From assembly GCA_902493585.1 (NCBI GenBank), contig CABUPZ010000042.1, positions 1 through 20,291 of the forward strand: DNA of 20,291 nt. Direction: 5' to 3'. A program made the translations under genes and the position numbers. This DNA comes from an uncultured Fusicatenibacter sp. (GTDB lineage: Bacteria > Bacillota > Clostridia > Lachnospirales > Lachnospiraceae). Each line of letters opens with the position of its first letter. Within the stretch, counting starts at the first letter, position 1. Positions 1-7,728 of the stretch are shown here, one piece after another. A model generated the notes under the pieces. The model was not told the origin of the DNA, did no database searches, and worked only from the letters and a program-made list of their open reading frames with translations.

Positions 1-866
1 GAAGGATCCGCCTGATGGAAGAGGAAGGCATCACCTTTGCGACAAACACAGACATTGGAAAAGACCGGAAAGCGAAAGAGCTTCTGAAAGAATTTGACCG
101 CGTCCTGCTGTGCTGCGGTGCCTCCCACCCAAGAGACATCCAGGCTCCCGGAAGAGAAGCCAGAGGAATCTGGTTTGCGGTGGACTTTCTCCGCACCGTG
201 ACAAAAAGTCTGCTGGATTCTGAGCTTCAGGACGGACAGGTGCCGAAGGTCCGCGGAAAACATGTTGTCGTCATCGGAGGCGGCGACACCGGCAACGACT
301 GTGTCGGCACTGCCATTCGTCTGGGCGCAAAATCTGTCGTACAGCTGGAAATGATGCCGCAGCCGCCGCTGACCCGGGCGGAAAACAACCCGTGGCCGGA
401 ATGGCCAAGAGTCTGCAAGACAGATTACGGTCAGGAAGAGGCGATCGCCGTTTTCGGCCATGATCCAAGGATCTATCAGGCAACCGTCTCCGAATTTATC
501 AAAAACAAGAAGGGGGATCTGACCCATCTGAAGATCGTTCACCTGGAACCACAGAAAGACGAAAAGACCGGGCGCACCGTGATGACGCCCGTTCCGGAAT
601 CGGAAAAACAGATTCCCGCAGACCTTGTGCTCATCGCCGCCGGCTTTCTGGGCGCAGAAAAGTATGTTACCGATGATTTTCAGGTAGCGCTCACCGCCCG
701 CACCAATGTCATGACCGACGATGGCGGCTATCAGACCAGCGTTCCCAACGTCTTTACCGCCGGAGATATGCACAGAGGCCAGTCTCTGGTGGTCTGGGCG
801 ATCCGTGAAGGCCGTGAGGCGGCAAGGGCAGTGGATGAATCTTTGATGGGATACTCCAACCTTTGA
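1..866 (+). CDS. gltD: Glutamate synthase small subunit (5' end outside window)
   Basis: This is the C-terminal part of the NADPH-dependent glutamate synthase small subunit, which passes electrons from NADPH through FAD and Fe-S clusters to the large subunit for glutamate synthesis from glutamine and 2-oxoglutarate. The frame is open from base 3, upstream of the first ATG at 15, so the true start lies before the window. Visible marks are the second Rossmann motif GGGDTGNDC, the family stretch WPEWPRVCKTDYGQEEA followed by FGHDPR, and the FAD-binding end TAGDMHRGQSLVVWAIREGR. About 287 residues of a protein that is normally near 490 are present; the N-terminal Fe-S domain is missing. It lies upstream of glnA on the same strand, which fits a GS/GOGAT cluster, but glnA has its own promoter. 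No terminator hairpin is seen after the stop. Confidence 0.95.
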   Translation, partial: RIRLMEEEGITFATNTDIGKDRKAKELLKEFDRVLLCCGASHPRDIQAPGREARGIWFAVDFLRTVTKSLLDSELQDGQVPKVRGKHVVVIGGGDTGNDCVGTAIRLGAKSVVQLEMMPQPPLTRAENNPWPEWPRVCKTDYGQEEAIAVFGHDPRIYQATVSEFIKNKKGDLTHLKIVHLEPQKDEKTGRTVMTPVPESEKQIPADLVLIAAGFLGAEKYVTDDFQVALTARTNVMTDDGGYQTSVPNVFTAGDMHRGQSLVVWAIREGREAARAVDESLMGYSNL

Positions 867-882
867 AATTTTTAATGTTTTA

Positions 883-912
883 ATGACAAAACCAGACCAA
901 TCGGGATATAAT
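883..912 (+). promoter_or_regulatory. Promoter of glnA
   Basis: A perfect -10 TATAAT lies at 907-912, with ATGACA at 883-888 as the -35 (five of six matches to TTGACA, 18-bp spacer). It sits just after the gltD stop, so glnA can be transcribed apart from gltD. The predicted start near 919 gives a leader of about 115 nt that contains the hairpins described separately. Confidence 0.7.
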
Positions 913-927
913 GGAATCAAAATGGCC

Positions 928-1022
928 GCGGTTCGTCGCAGCATGCTGAACCGCAACTGAAAAATTCAGGAAAGGAGAGCGCCTTCCGGGTTCTGTACCA
1001 GTTTTGGCAAACACCGGAAGGC
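928..1022 (+). promoter_or_regulatory. Structured glnA leader with ANTAR-like hairpin and competing hairpin
   Basis: Three inverted repeats lie between promoter and glnA. The first pairs 928-934 with 948-954 (7 bp, 13-nt loop). The second pairs 969-975 with 982-987 (6 bp, one bulged A) and exposes a six-base loop AGAGCG at 976-981, with A at loop position 1 and G at position 4; these are the two bases known to define ANTAR-protein target hairpins. The third pairs 981-989 with 1014-1022 (9 perfect bp). Hairpins two and three share 982-987, so only one can form at a time. The 3' arm of the third contains GGAAGG (1016-1021), the best purine tract upstream of the glnA ATG although 13 nt away. No U-tract follows, so translation control is more likely than termination. 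The first hairpin lacks a proper hexaloop, so the usual two-hairpin ANTAR motif is only half matched. Confidence 0.5.
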
Positions 1023-1034
1023 CGCCGTCAGGAA

Positions 1035-2366
1035 ATGTCAGAATACACAAAAAAACAGATCCTCGCCATGGCGGAGGAAGAGGATGTGGAATTCATCCGC
1101 CTCCAGTTTACCGACATGAGCGGTACGATGAAAAACATGGCGATCACTGCCGGACAGCTGGAAAAAGCACTGGAAAACAAATGTACCTTCGACGGTTCTT
1201 CCTTCGAGGGGTTTGCCGGAATTGAAGAATCCGATATGTATCTCCATCCGGATCCGGATACCTTCGCCATCCTGCCGTGGCGTCCCCAGCAGGGCAAAGT
1301 GGCACGTCTGATCTGTGATGTTTACGACCAGAATGGGAAACGATATGAGGGAAGTTCCAGAGCTATCCTGCAGAATGTACTGGAGCAGGCAAAGGCAATG
1401 GGAATCGAAGCGCAGACAGCGCCGGAGTGCGAATTCTTTCTCTTCCATACGGATGAAGACGGGATGGCAACCGTGACCACCCACGACAAGGCAGGCTATC
1501 TGGATCTCGGTCCTCTGGATCTTGGCGAAAACGCCAGAAGAGACATGGTGCTTACCCTGGAAGAGCTGGGAATCGGGGTAAAATCCTCCTTCCACGAAGT
1601 GGCTCCCGCCCAGCATGAACTGGATTTTCTTCCCGTTTCCGCCCTTCAAAGCGCAGACCAGATCATGACTTTCAAGTTCGCTGTACGGATGATCGCCAAA
1701 CGGCATGGTCTTCACGCAACGTTTATGCCAAAGCCGAAGACCGGCGTACACGGATCCGGGATGCATCTGCATTTTTCCCTGGAAAAAGACGGACGGGATC
1801 TGTTCCGGGATGAGAAAGACCCGATGGGTCTGAGCCGGGAGGCTTATTTCTTTATCGGAGGCATTATACAGCATATCTGTGGGATCACCGCGATCGCCAA
1901 TCCGCTGGTCAACTCCTACAAACGGCTGGTGCCTGGTTTCAGCGCGCCGGTCTATGTGGCGTGGTCCGGCCGCAACCGCAGTTCCCTGATCCGTATCCCC
2001 GACGCCCATGACGGACTGACACGTATCGAACTGCGTTCGCCGGATCCGTCGGCAAACCCATATCTTGTGCTTGCCGTCTGCCTTGCCGCCGGCATGGACG
2101 GAATCCGGAAGCAGACCCTTCCGCCGGAACCTGTGACGGAAAACATTTTTGAAATGAGCGAACGGGAAAAAGCCAACCGGGGAATCACCATGCTTCCCTC
2201 AAACCTGGGAGAGGCGCTTGACGCCTTGGAGCAGGATGCCTTTCTCTGCAGCGTACTGGGTGAAACTTTTGCCGCCCAGTACATCCGCGCCAAAAAACAG
2301 GAATGGCTGGAATACATCCCTCAGGTATCCTCCTGGGAGATTGAACGGTATCTGCACCGTATCTGA
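1035..2366 (+). CDS. glnA: Glutamine synthetase, type I-alpha
   Basis: This enzyme makes glutamine from glutamate, ammonia and ATP in the cytoplasm, as a dodecamer in this family. The 443 residues match the usual GSI-alpha length. Seen are the beta-grasp N-terminus with the loop DGSSFEGF carrying Asp53, the metal-site PECEFFLF, HEVAPAQHE, GSGMHLHFS, the active-site loop NPLVNSYKRLVPGF, and RIELRSPDPSANPYL. The adenylylation region of GSI-beta enzymes is absent. Residue 62 is Gly; in Bacillus subtilis GlnA, which aligns here without gaps, it is Arg62, needed for glutamine feedback and for contact with the regulators TnrA/GlnR. There is no other in-frame ATG upstream; the start matches the family, though its ribosome site is weak. 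The gene follows gltD and precedes an ANTAR regulator, and its leader carries an ANTAR-like hairpin, pointing to RNA-level nitrogen control. Confidence 0.97.
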   Translation: MSEYTKKQILAMAEEEDVEFIRLQFTDMSGTMKNMAITAGQLEKALENKCTFDGSSFEGFAGIEESDMYLHPDPDTFAILPWRPQQGKVARLICDVYDQNGKRYEGSSRAILQNVLEQAKAMGIEAQTAPECEFFLFHTDEDGMATVTTHDKAGYLDLGPLDLGENARRDMVLTLEELGIGVKSSFHEVAPAQHELDFLPVSALQSADQIMTFKFAVRMIAKRHGLHATFMPKPKTGVHGSGMHLHFSLEKDGRDLFRDEKDPMGLSREAYFFIGGIIQHICGITAIANPLVNSYKRLVPGFSAPVYVAWSGRNRSSLIRIPDAHDGLTRIELRSPDPSANPYLVLAVCLAAGMDGIRKQTLPPEPVTENIFEMSEREKANRGITMLPSNLGEALDALEQDAFLCSVLGETFAAQYIRAKKQEWLEYIPQVSSWEIERYLHRI

Positions 2367-2387
2367 CAGACATAAGGGGCGATTCGA

Positions 2388-2939
2388 ATGAGCAGTATTT
2401 TAGTGGCATTTCCAAAACAGGAGGACGGGAAACGTATCGCACGGCTGCTTGCAGGGTATGGATTTTCTGTCGACCACATCTGCACGACCGCCGCTCAGGC
2501 GCTGAGCGAGATGAACCTGCTGAGCGACGGCGTCATCATCTGCGGCTACCGGCTTCCGGACATGTTCTTCTCAGAACTTGTGGAATGCATGCCGCCTACC
2601 TTTGAAATGCTTCTGGTGGCTTCGGAGCGAATCCTCGGACAGATGGACAGCAGCGGCATCATGGCGCTTTCCATGCCGCTGAAGGCATGTGACCTCGCCG
2701 AGACGCTTCAGATGATGCTCCGGCCGAGAAAAAAGAAACGTACGCCCGACCGAAAAAAGAGGAACCCGAAGGAACAGCAGACGATAGACTCAGCCAAAAA
2801 CCTGCTGATGGAACGAAATCATCTGACGGAGGACGAGGCGCACCGTTATCTGCAGAAATGCAGTATGGACAGCGGCCCCAATCTGGTGGAGACCGCACAG
2901 ATGGTGCTGACATTAATGGATTTTGAAAGGAACGGATAA
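2388..2939 (+). CDS. ANTAR-domain RNA-binding regulator with degenerate receiver
   Basis: A 183-residue two-domain protein. Residues 1-110 resemble a response-regulator receiver, but the phosphorylated Asp is not there: the strand-3 motif reads VIICGYRLPDM, with Gly53 in the Asp position, and the N-terminal acidic pair is also missing. A basic linker (about 112-128, PRKKKRTPDRKKRNPK) leads to a C-terminal ANTAR domain (about 134-183) with AKNLLMERNHLTEDEAHRYLQ and MDSGPNLVETAQ. ANTAR proteins bind paired hairpins in mRNA leaders and change termination or translation. The gene starts 21 nt after glnA, with AAGGGG as ribosome site. Because the receiver lacks its phospho-acceptor, the signal is probably not histidine-kinase phosphorylation but a ligand or partner such as GlnA itself; that is inference. 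The likely target is the glnA leader upstream. The dapL ATG follows the stop by one base. Confidence 0.85.
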   Translation: MSSILVAFPKQEDGKRIARLLAGYGFSVDHICTTAAQALSEMNLLSDGVIICGYRLPDMFFSELVECMPPTFEMLLVASERILGQMDSSGIMALSMPLKACDLAETLQMMLRPRKKKRTPDRKKRNPKEQQTIDSAKNLLMERNHLTEDEAHRYLQKCSMDSGPNLVETAQMVLTLMDFERNG

Positions 2940-2940
2940 C

Positions 2941-4158
2941 ATGTTTAAGATCAACGATAATTACCTGAAACTTCCCGGCAGCTACCTTTTTTCCACGATC
3001 GCGAAAAAAATAGCCGCTTACTCCGAAACGCATCCGGATGCGGACATCATCCGCCTGGGCATCGGAGACGTCACACAGCCCATTGCCCCGGCAATCATCG
3101 AAGCCGTTCATAAAGCGGCAGACGAAATGGGCACAGAGGCAGGATTTCACGGCTATGCACCGGATCTCGGTTATGAATTTCTCCGCAGCAAAATTGCGGA
3201 ACATGATTTTAAGGCACGGGGCTGCGAGATTTCTGCCGATGAGATCTTTGTCTCCGACGGTGCGAAATGTGACTGCGCCAACATCCAGGAAATCTTCAGC
3301 CTGGACAACCGGATCGCCGTATGCGACCCGGTGTATCCGGTCTATGTAGATTCCAACATCATGTCCGGACGGGGCGGCGTATATGACGAAGCCACCGAAC
3401 GGTTTTCGGATATTATTTACATGCCGTGTACCGCGGAAAACAATTTTGCTCCGGAGCTTCCGTCGGAAACACCGGATCTGATCTATCTGTGCTTCCCGAA
3501 CAACCCAACCGGCTCGGTGCTGACCAAAGACCAGCTCCAGCAGTGGGTGGACTATGCCCGCCGGGTAGGAGCCGTGATCCTCTACGACGCAGCCTATGAA
3601 GCCTACATTTCCGAAGATCACATCCCACATTCCATCTACGAATGCGAAGGAGCCAGAACCTGCGCCATCGAGTTCCACTCTTTCTCGAAGAACGCAGGAT
3701 TCACCGGAATGCGTCTTGGCTACACCGTCGTGCCCAAAGACCTGAAAACCCAGGACGGCGTCATGCTGCACACCCTCTGGGCACGCCGTCACGGAACCAA
3801 ATACAACGGCGCTCCATACATCATCCAGAAAGCAGGCGAAGCCGTTTACTCACCGGAAGGAAAGGCACAGCTGAAGGAACAGGTTGCGCACTACATGCGC
3901 AACGCCCACATCATCTACGACGGGCTGAAGTCCGCCGGATATACGGTTTCCGGAGGCGTCAACTCCCCGTACGTCTGGATGAAAACCCCGGATTCCATGA
4001 CTTCCTGGGAGTTCTTTGACTACCTTCTGGAGCACGCCAACGTCGTCGGAACCCCAGGCGCGGGCTTTGGCCCAAGCGGCGAAGGCTACTTCCGCCTGAC
4101 CGCCTTCGGCACCTACGAAAACACCGTGAAGGCCGTCGAGCGGTTTAAAAAATTGTAA
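2941..4158 (+). CDS. dapL: LL-diaminopimelate aminotransferase
   Basis: This PLP enzyme converts tetrahydrodipicolinate to LL-2,6-diaminopimelate in one step, with glutamate as amino donor, serving lysine and peptidoglycan synthesis without the acylated-intermediate route. The 405-residue length and N-terminus KINDNYLKLPGSYLF are typical of DapL. Seen are IRLGIGDVTQPI near residue 37, FHGYAPDLGYEFLR near 69, CFPNNPTG at 184-191, and the PLP lysine Lys250 in FHSFSKNAGFTGMRLGY. ATG 2941 is chosen over an in-frame TTG at 2923 because an AAAGGA ribosome site precedes the ATG at proper spacing and homologues begin MFKIN. It directly follows the ANTAR gene, so it may share the glnA transcript; a separate promoter was not seen. 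Its glutamate demand fits the nitrogen cluster. Confidence 0.96.
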   Translation: MFKINDNYLKLPGSYLFSTIAKKIAAYSETHPDADIIRLGIGDVTQPIAPAIIEAVHKAADEMGTEAGFHGYAPDLGYEFLRSKIAEHDFKARGCEISADEIFVSDGAKCDCANIQEIFSLDNRIAVCDPVYPVYVDSNIMSGRGGVYDEATERFSDIIYMPCTAENNFAPELPSETPDLIYLCFPNNPTGSVLTKDQLQQWVDYARRVGAVILYDAAYEAYISEDHIPHSIYECEGARTCAIEFHSFSKNAGFTGMRLGYTVVPKDLKTQDGVMLHTLWARRHGTKYNGAPYIIQKAGEAVYSPEGKAQLKEQVAHYMRNAHIIYDGLKSAGYTVSGGVNSPYVWMKTPDSMTSWEFFDYLLEHANVVGTPGAGFGPSGEGYFRLTAFGTYENTVKAVERFKKL

Positions 4159-4167
4159 AACTAGGGC

Positions 4168-4196
4168 TTTACAATTGGCAGTCTATTTGCTATGAT
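4168..4196 (+). promoter_or_regulatory. Promoter of the aspS-gatCAB operon
   Basis: TTTACA (4168-4173), a 17-bp spacer, and TATGAT (4191-4196) make a strong sigma-A promoter, beginning 10 nt after the dapL stop. Transcription from about 4203 gives an RNA that begins just ahead of the T-box stem I. Confidence 0.8.
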
Positions 4197-4202
4197 GTAA
4201 CA

Positions 4203-4470
4203 CAATTAATAGCTGTGAAGGAAACTCTGTAAGTGAAACCTGACAGGAAGCGGATGTCACCGACTGAGAGCATCTGCATGGGGGAAGCTTACAACAGGGA
4301 ACATTCCGGAGCTGGTCTGTTGAACCTTCCAAAGTAGGCAGATCCGTGAATACGCGTTAAGTATACAATGAGATGGTGTCGAAGACGACACAATGCGGGT
4401 GGTACCGCGGGAATCTGAATCAACTCCCGTCCCGGAACAGAAAATCAGAATTCTGTTCCGGGGCTTTTTT
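4203..4470 (+). promoter_or_regulatory. T-box riboswitch, specifier AAC (Asn) overlapping GAA (Glu)
   Basis: This leader senses uncharged tRNA and controls readthrough into aspS-gatCAB. The T-box core GGGTGGTACCGCGG is at 4397-4410. Stem I can be traced: lower helix 4220-4223 with 4304-4307, helix above the specifier loop 4228-4233 with 4288-4293, and distal helix 4250-4256 with 4271-4277. The 3' side of the specifier loop (4294-4303) ends GGGAACA, so the triplet before the conserved purine is AAC (4300-4302, Asn), overlapping GAA (4299-4301, Glu). A small helix with arms GTGTC and GACAC lies near 4376-4390. The intrinsic terminator is 4431-4440 paired with 4453-4462, followed by six T (4465-4470); its 5' arm overlaps the CGTCCC that the antiterminator needs. 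An Asn/Glu two-codon T-box on the transamidation operon has been described in Clostridium acetobutylicum, and this looks like the same type. Confidence 0.93.
4431..4470 (+). terminator. T-box-controlled intrinsic terminator
   Basis: A 10-bp perfect stem (4431-4440 with 4453-4462) with a 12-nt loop is followed by TTTTTT at 4465-4470. It ends the leader transcript unless uncharged tRNA stabilises the antiterminator. About 100 nt of plain leader follow before aspS. Confidence 0.9.
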
Positions 4471-4568
4471 ATTTCTTCCGTCAAAAACAATGCAAGCCCA
4501 GCTACGGTCTGCTGCTTTGCGGGCAGAAACGAAAGAGTTCCGGAACAGGGGAAAAGGAGAGAGAGACT

Positions 4569-5897
4569 ATGGAATTTGTAACAGGTGTAACCAAACGAGA
4601 CGACTGGTGTATTGCTGATCTGGCTGCCGCTCCGGAACATTCCAGGGGAAAGATCCGGGGTGCGGTCCACAATATCCGGAACATGGGAGAGATTTCCTTC
4701 CTGATCCTCCGCAGATATGACGGACTGGTGCAGTGTGTCTTCGAAGAAATGAATTCCGGCTTTTCTCTGAGATCTCTGAAGGAAGGCGCGACAGTGGAAG
4801 CCGAGGGAATCTCCCGGAGGGAATCCCGTGCGCCGAGCGGAACGGAGCTTTGCCTTACCGGCCTTCGGATCCTCTCAGAGCCGGTGGAGCCGATGCCGCT
4901 TCCGATCAGCAAGTGGAAAATGAACACTTCTCTGGAAGCTTTGCTCAACACCCGGCCGGTTTCCCTTCGGAACCTGCGGGAGCGGGCGAAATTCCGGATC
5001 CAAGAGACCATCACCCGTTCTTTCCGGGATTTCCTGTACAGCCAGAACTTTACGGAAATCCATACGCCGAAGATCGGAGCCCGCGGAGCAGAGGGCGGAG
5101 CGAACATTTTCCGTCTGGATTATTTTCATCATCCGGCGGTGCTGGCACAGAGCCCTCAGTTTTACAAACAGATGATGGTCGGTGTTTTCGACCGGGTTTT
5201 TGAAACAGGACCTGTTTTCCGGGCGGAAAAGCATAACACCAAACGCCACATGAACGAATATACCAGCCTGGATTTTGAAATGGGATACATTGATGATTTC
5301 ACTGAGATCATGGAGATGGAAACCGGCTTTCTCCGCTATATGGTGCAGGAACTGAAAGAGCGGTGCGAAAAGGAACTGAAGCTACTGAACGTTACACTTC
5401 CGGATACGGAAAAAATCCCTCGTGTCCCCTTTATGGAAGCCAAGGAACTGGTCTTTGAAACCTACGGCCGTCCGATCCGCAGCCCCTATGATCTGGAGCC
5501 GGAAGAGGAGGCTCTGATCGGACAGTATTTCCGCGAAACGTACGGAGCTGATTTCGTGTTCATCACTCATTATCCTTCGAAAAAACGACCGTTTTACGCG
5601 ATGGATGATCCGGCGGATCCACGGTATACGCTGAGCTTCGATCTTTTGTTCCGTGGACTGGAGGTCACCACTGGCGGCCAGCGGATCCACGACTACCCGA
5701 CGCTCTCCAAAAAACTGCAGGCAAGGGGCATGAGTGAAGAGGGAATGGAACAGTATCTGAGCGCATTCAAACACGGGATGCCGCCGCATGGAGGACTTGG
5801 CATCGGCCTGGAACGGCTGACCATGCAGCTTCTTGGCGAGGACAACGTCCGGGAAACCACTTTGTTCCCAAGAGACATGAACCGTCTGGAACCGTAA
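4569..5897 (+). CDS. aspS: Aspartyl-tRNA synthetase, archaeal type, probably non-discriminating (Asp/Asn)
   Basis: A class II synthetase that charges Asp onto tRNA-Asp and, if non-discriminating as predicted, also onto tRNA-Asn, giving the substrate for GatCAB. At 442 residues it lacks the bacterial insertion domain of the usual 590-residue AspRS and is of the archaeal/AspRS2 form. An OB-fold anticodon domain covers about 1-105. The catalytic core shows GARGAEGGANIF, LAQSPQFYKQMM, motif 2 in GPVFRAEKHNTKRH, and motif 3 GLGIGLERLTMQLLG near the end. His34 (in GAVHNIRNMG) and Pro89 (in SRAPSG) fall where relaxed-specificity archaeal enzymes, as I recall, have His and Pro. ATG 4569 follows AAGGAG (4554-4559). 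The gene lies behind the Asn/Glu T-box and directly ahead of gatCAB, which supports the relaxed specificity. Confidence 0.93.
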   Translation: MEFVTGVTKRDDWCIADLAAAPEHSRGKIRGAVHNIRNMGEISFLILRRYDGLVQCVFEEMNSGFSLRSLKEGATVEAEGISRRESRAPSGTELCLTGLRILSEPVEPMPLPISKWKMNTSLEALLNTRPVSLRNLRERAKFRIQETITRSFRDFLYSQNFTEIHTPKIGARGAEGGANIFRLDYFHHPAVLAQSPQFYKQMMVGVFDRVFETGPVFRAEKHNTKRHMNEYTSLDFEMGYIDDFTEIMEMETGFLRYMVQELKERCEKELKLLNVTLPDTEKIPRVPFMEAKELVFETYGRPIRSPYDLEPEEEALIGQYFRETYGADFVFITHYPSKKRPFYAMDDPADPRYTLSFDLLFRGLEVTTGGQRIHDYPTLSKKLQARGMSEEGMEQYLSAFKHGMPPHGGLGIGLERLTMQLLGEDNVRETTLFPRDMNRLEP

Positions 5898-5936
5898 CCG
5901 GCAGACAGAGACGCAGGAAAGGAAAGGTAACGACTT

Positions 5937-6230
5937 ATGACAGAAAAGATCACACTGGAGACCATCGAGGATATCAGTATCCTTGCCAAACTGAAACTGG
6001 ATCCGGAAGAGGCGGATAATACCCGGAAGGATATGCAGAAGATGCTGGACTACGTGGAAAAACTGAACGAACTGGATACGGACGGAGTAGAACCCCTGAC
6101 GCATCTGTTCTCTTACGGCAATGTGTTCCGCGAAGATATCGTCACAAACGGGGATGCCAGCGAGGAGATGCTTGCCAATGCCACGAAGGCAAAAGAGGGG
6201 CAGTATCAGGTGCCGAAGACCATTGAATAG
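5937..6230 (+). CDS. gatC: Asp/Glu-tRNA amidotransferase subunit C
   Basis: GatC is the small helical subunit that wraps around GatA and GatB and holds the amidotransferase together. The 97 residues match the family. The N-terminus TLETIEDISILAKLKLDPEEA and the later DTDGVEPLTH, FREDIV and ANATKAKEGQYQVPKTIE are typical. The ribosome site GGAAAGG lies about 10 nt before ATG 5937. It is the second gene of the operon, 39 nt after aspS, and precedes gatA by 16 nt. Confidence 0.95.
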   Translation: MTEKITLETIEDISILAKLKLDPEEADNTRKDMQKMLDYVEKLNELDTDGVEPLTHLFSYGNVFREDIVTNGDASEEMLANATKAKEGQYQVPKTIE

Positions 6231-6246
6231 CAGGAGGGATGAGAAG

Positions 6247-7728
6247 ATGATACAGACAAAAGCAACCGCCCTTGCCATATCCCGGGAAATCCGCGAAAAG
6301 AAACGGTCTGTCCGGGAAACTGTGCAGGAAACACTGAAAAAGATCCATGAGACGGACAGTACCATCGGTGCGTTCCTGACTCTGTGCCCGGAGGACGCGC
6401 TTCTGGCACAGGCAGACCGGATCCAGCAGAAAATTGATGACGGAACCCTTGACAGCCCGCTGGCAGGCGTGCCGGTGGCGGTCAAGGATAATCTCTGTAC
6501 CAGAGGGCTGCGGACCACCTGCGCCTCCAGGATCCTGGATCATTTCCTTCCTCCCTACAGCGCAGGGGCAGTGGAACGGCTGGAAGAAGCCGGGGCACTG
6601 ATCGTCGGAAAGACGAACATGGACGAATTTGCAATGGGAAGCACCACGGAAACTTCCGCGTTTCAAATCACGAAAAACCCCTGGAACACGGCGCATGTAC
6701 CCGGCGGGTCCTCCGGTGGTTCCTGTGCGGCAGTGGCAGCGGGAGAGGTTCTTCTGGCTCTCGGAAGCGACACCGGCGGGTCGATCCGCCAGCCCAGCGC
6801 TTTCTGCGGAGTGACAGGCATCAAGCCTACTTACGGAACCGTCTCACGCTACGGACTGATCGCTTACGCTTCCTCCCTGGATCAGATCGGCCCGGTAGCC
6901 GGAAACGTTGCCGACTGTGCGGCACTCCTGCAGGCCATTGCCGGGCATGATCCAAGGGACGCGACTTCCCTGGTGCGGAAAGATCTCGCTTTCACCTCCG
7001 CCTGTGTCTGCGATGTAAAAGGAATGAAGATCGGAATTCCGGAAGCTTACTTCCAGGAAGGCATCGATCCGGAAGTGAAAGAGGCAGTTCTCCGGGCAGC
7101 GGAAACCTTCCGTTCTCTGGGCGCCGTTGTGGAAAGCTTTGACCTTCCGCTGACGGAATATGCGATTCCGGCTTATTACCTCATCGCTTCGGCGGAGGCG
7201 AGTTCCAACCTGGAACGATTTGACGGCGTCAAATACGGCTATCGTGCTTCGGATTACGAGGGACTTCATGACATGTACAAGAAAACCCGTTCCGAGGGCT
7301 TCGGAGCGGAGGTAAAGCGCCGCATCATGCTGGGAAGCTTTGTCCTGAGCGCCGGCTACTTTGACGCTTACTATCTGAAAGCCCTGCGGACCAGAGCGCT
7401 GATCAAACAAAGTTACGACCGGGCATTTGAGAAGTACGACCTTTTGCTGGCGCCGGCAGCGCCGTCCACTGCGCCAGAGCTCGGCGTCTCCCTGGAAGAT
7501 CCGCTGAAAATGTATCTCGGCGATATCTATACAGTATCCGTCAATCTGGCAGGCCTTCCGGCAATCAGCCTTCCCTGCGGTTTTGATCGCAGCGGCCTTC
7601 CCATCGGGATGCAGCTGATCGGAAACGTTTTCGCAGAAAAAACTCTGATCCGCGCAGCCTATACGTATGAACAGGCTGCACAAGTTCTGAAAACAGCACC
7701 GGCAGCAGAAAAGGAGGCACAGCTATGA
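6247..7728 (+). CDS. gatA: Asp/Glu-tRNA amidotransferase subunit A
   Basis: GatA is the amidase-signature subunit that releases ammonia from glutamine or asparagine for transfer to Asp-tRNA-Asn or Glu-tRNA-Gln. The 493 residues match the usual length. The Ser-cisSer-Lys triad is visible: Lys80 in AVKDNLC, cis-Ser155 in PGGSSGGS, and nucleophile Ser179 in DTGGSIRQPS, in register with Staphylococcus aureus Lys79/Ser154/Ser178. ATG 6247 is chosen because AGGAGG (6232-6237) sits 9 nt before it; the frame is open further upstream, overlapping gatC, but without initiation signals or family similarity. The stop overlaps the gatB start as ATGA, so the two are translationally coupled. Confidence 0.97.
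   Translation: MIQTKATALAISREIREKKRSVRETVQETLKKIHETDSTIGAFLTLCPEDALLAQADRIQQKIDDGTLDSPLAGVPVAVKDNLCTRGLRTTCASRILDHFLPPYSAGAVERLEEAGALIVGKTNMDEFAMGSTTETSAFQITKNPWNTAHVPGGSSGGSCAAVAAGEVLLALGSDTGGSIRQPSAFCGVTGIKPTYGTVSRYGLIAYASSLDQIGPVAGNVADCAALLQAIAGHDPRDATSLVRKDLAFTSACVCDVKGMKIGIPEAYFQEGIDPEVKEAVLRAAETFRSLGAVVESFDLPLTEYAIPAYYLIASAEASSNLERFDGVKYGYRASDYEGLHDMYKKTRSEGFGAEVKRRIMLGSFVLSAGYFDAYYLKALRTRALIKQSYDRAFEKYDLLLAPAAPSTAPELGVSLEDPLKMYLGDIYTVSVNLAGLPAISLPCGFDRSGLPIGMQLIGNVFAEKTLIRAAYTYEQAAQVLKTAPAAEKEAQL

Noticed and set aside
2659..3792. Long minus-strand open frame opposite the ANTAR gene and dapL
   Set aside because: It is antisense to two well-recognised genes and shows no family motifs; several such long antisense frames occur here because of codon bias.
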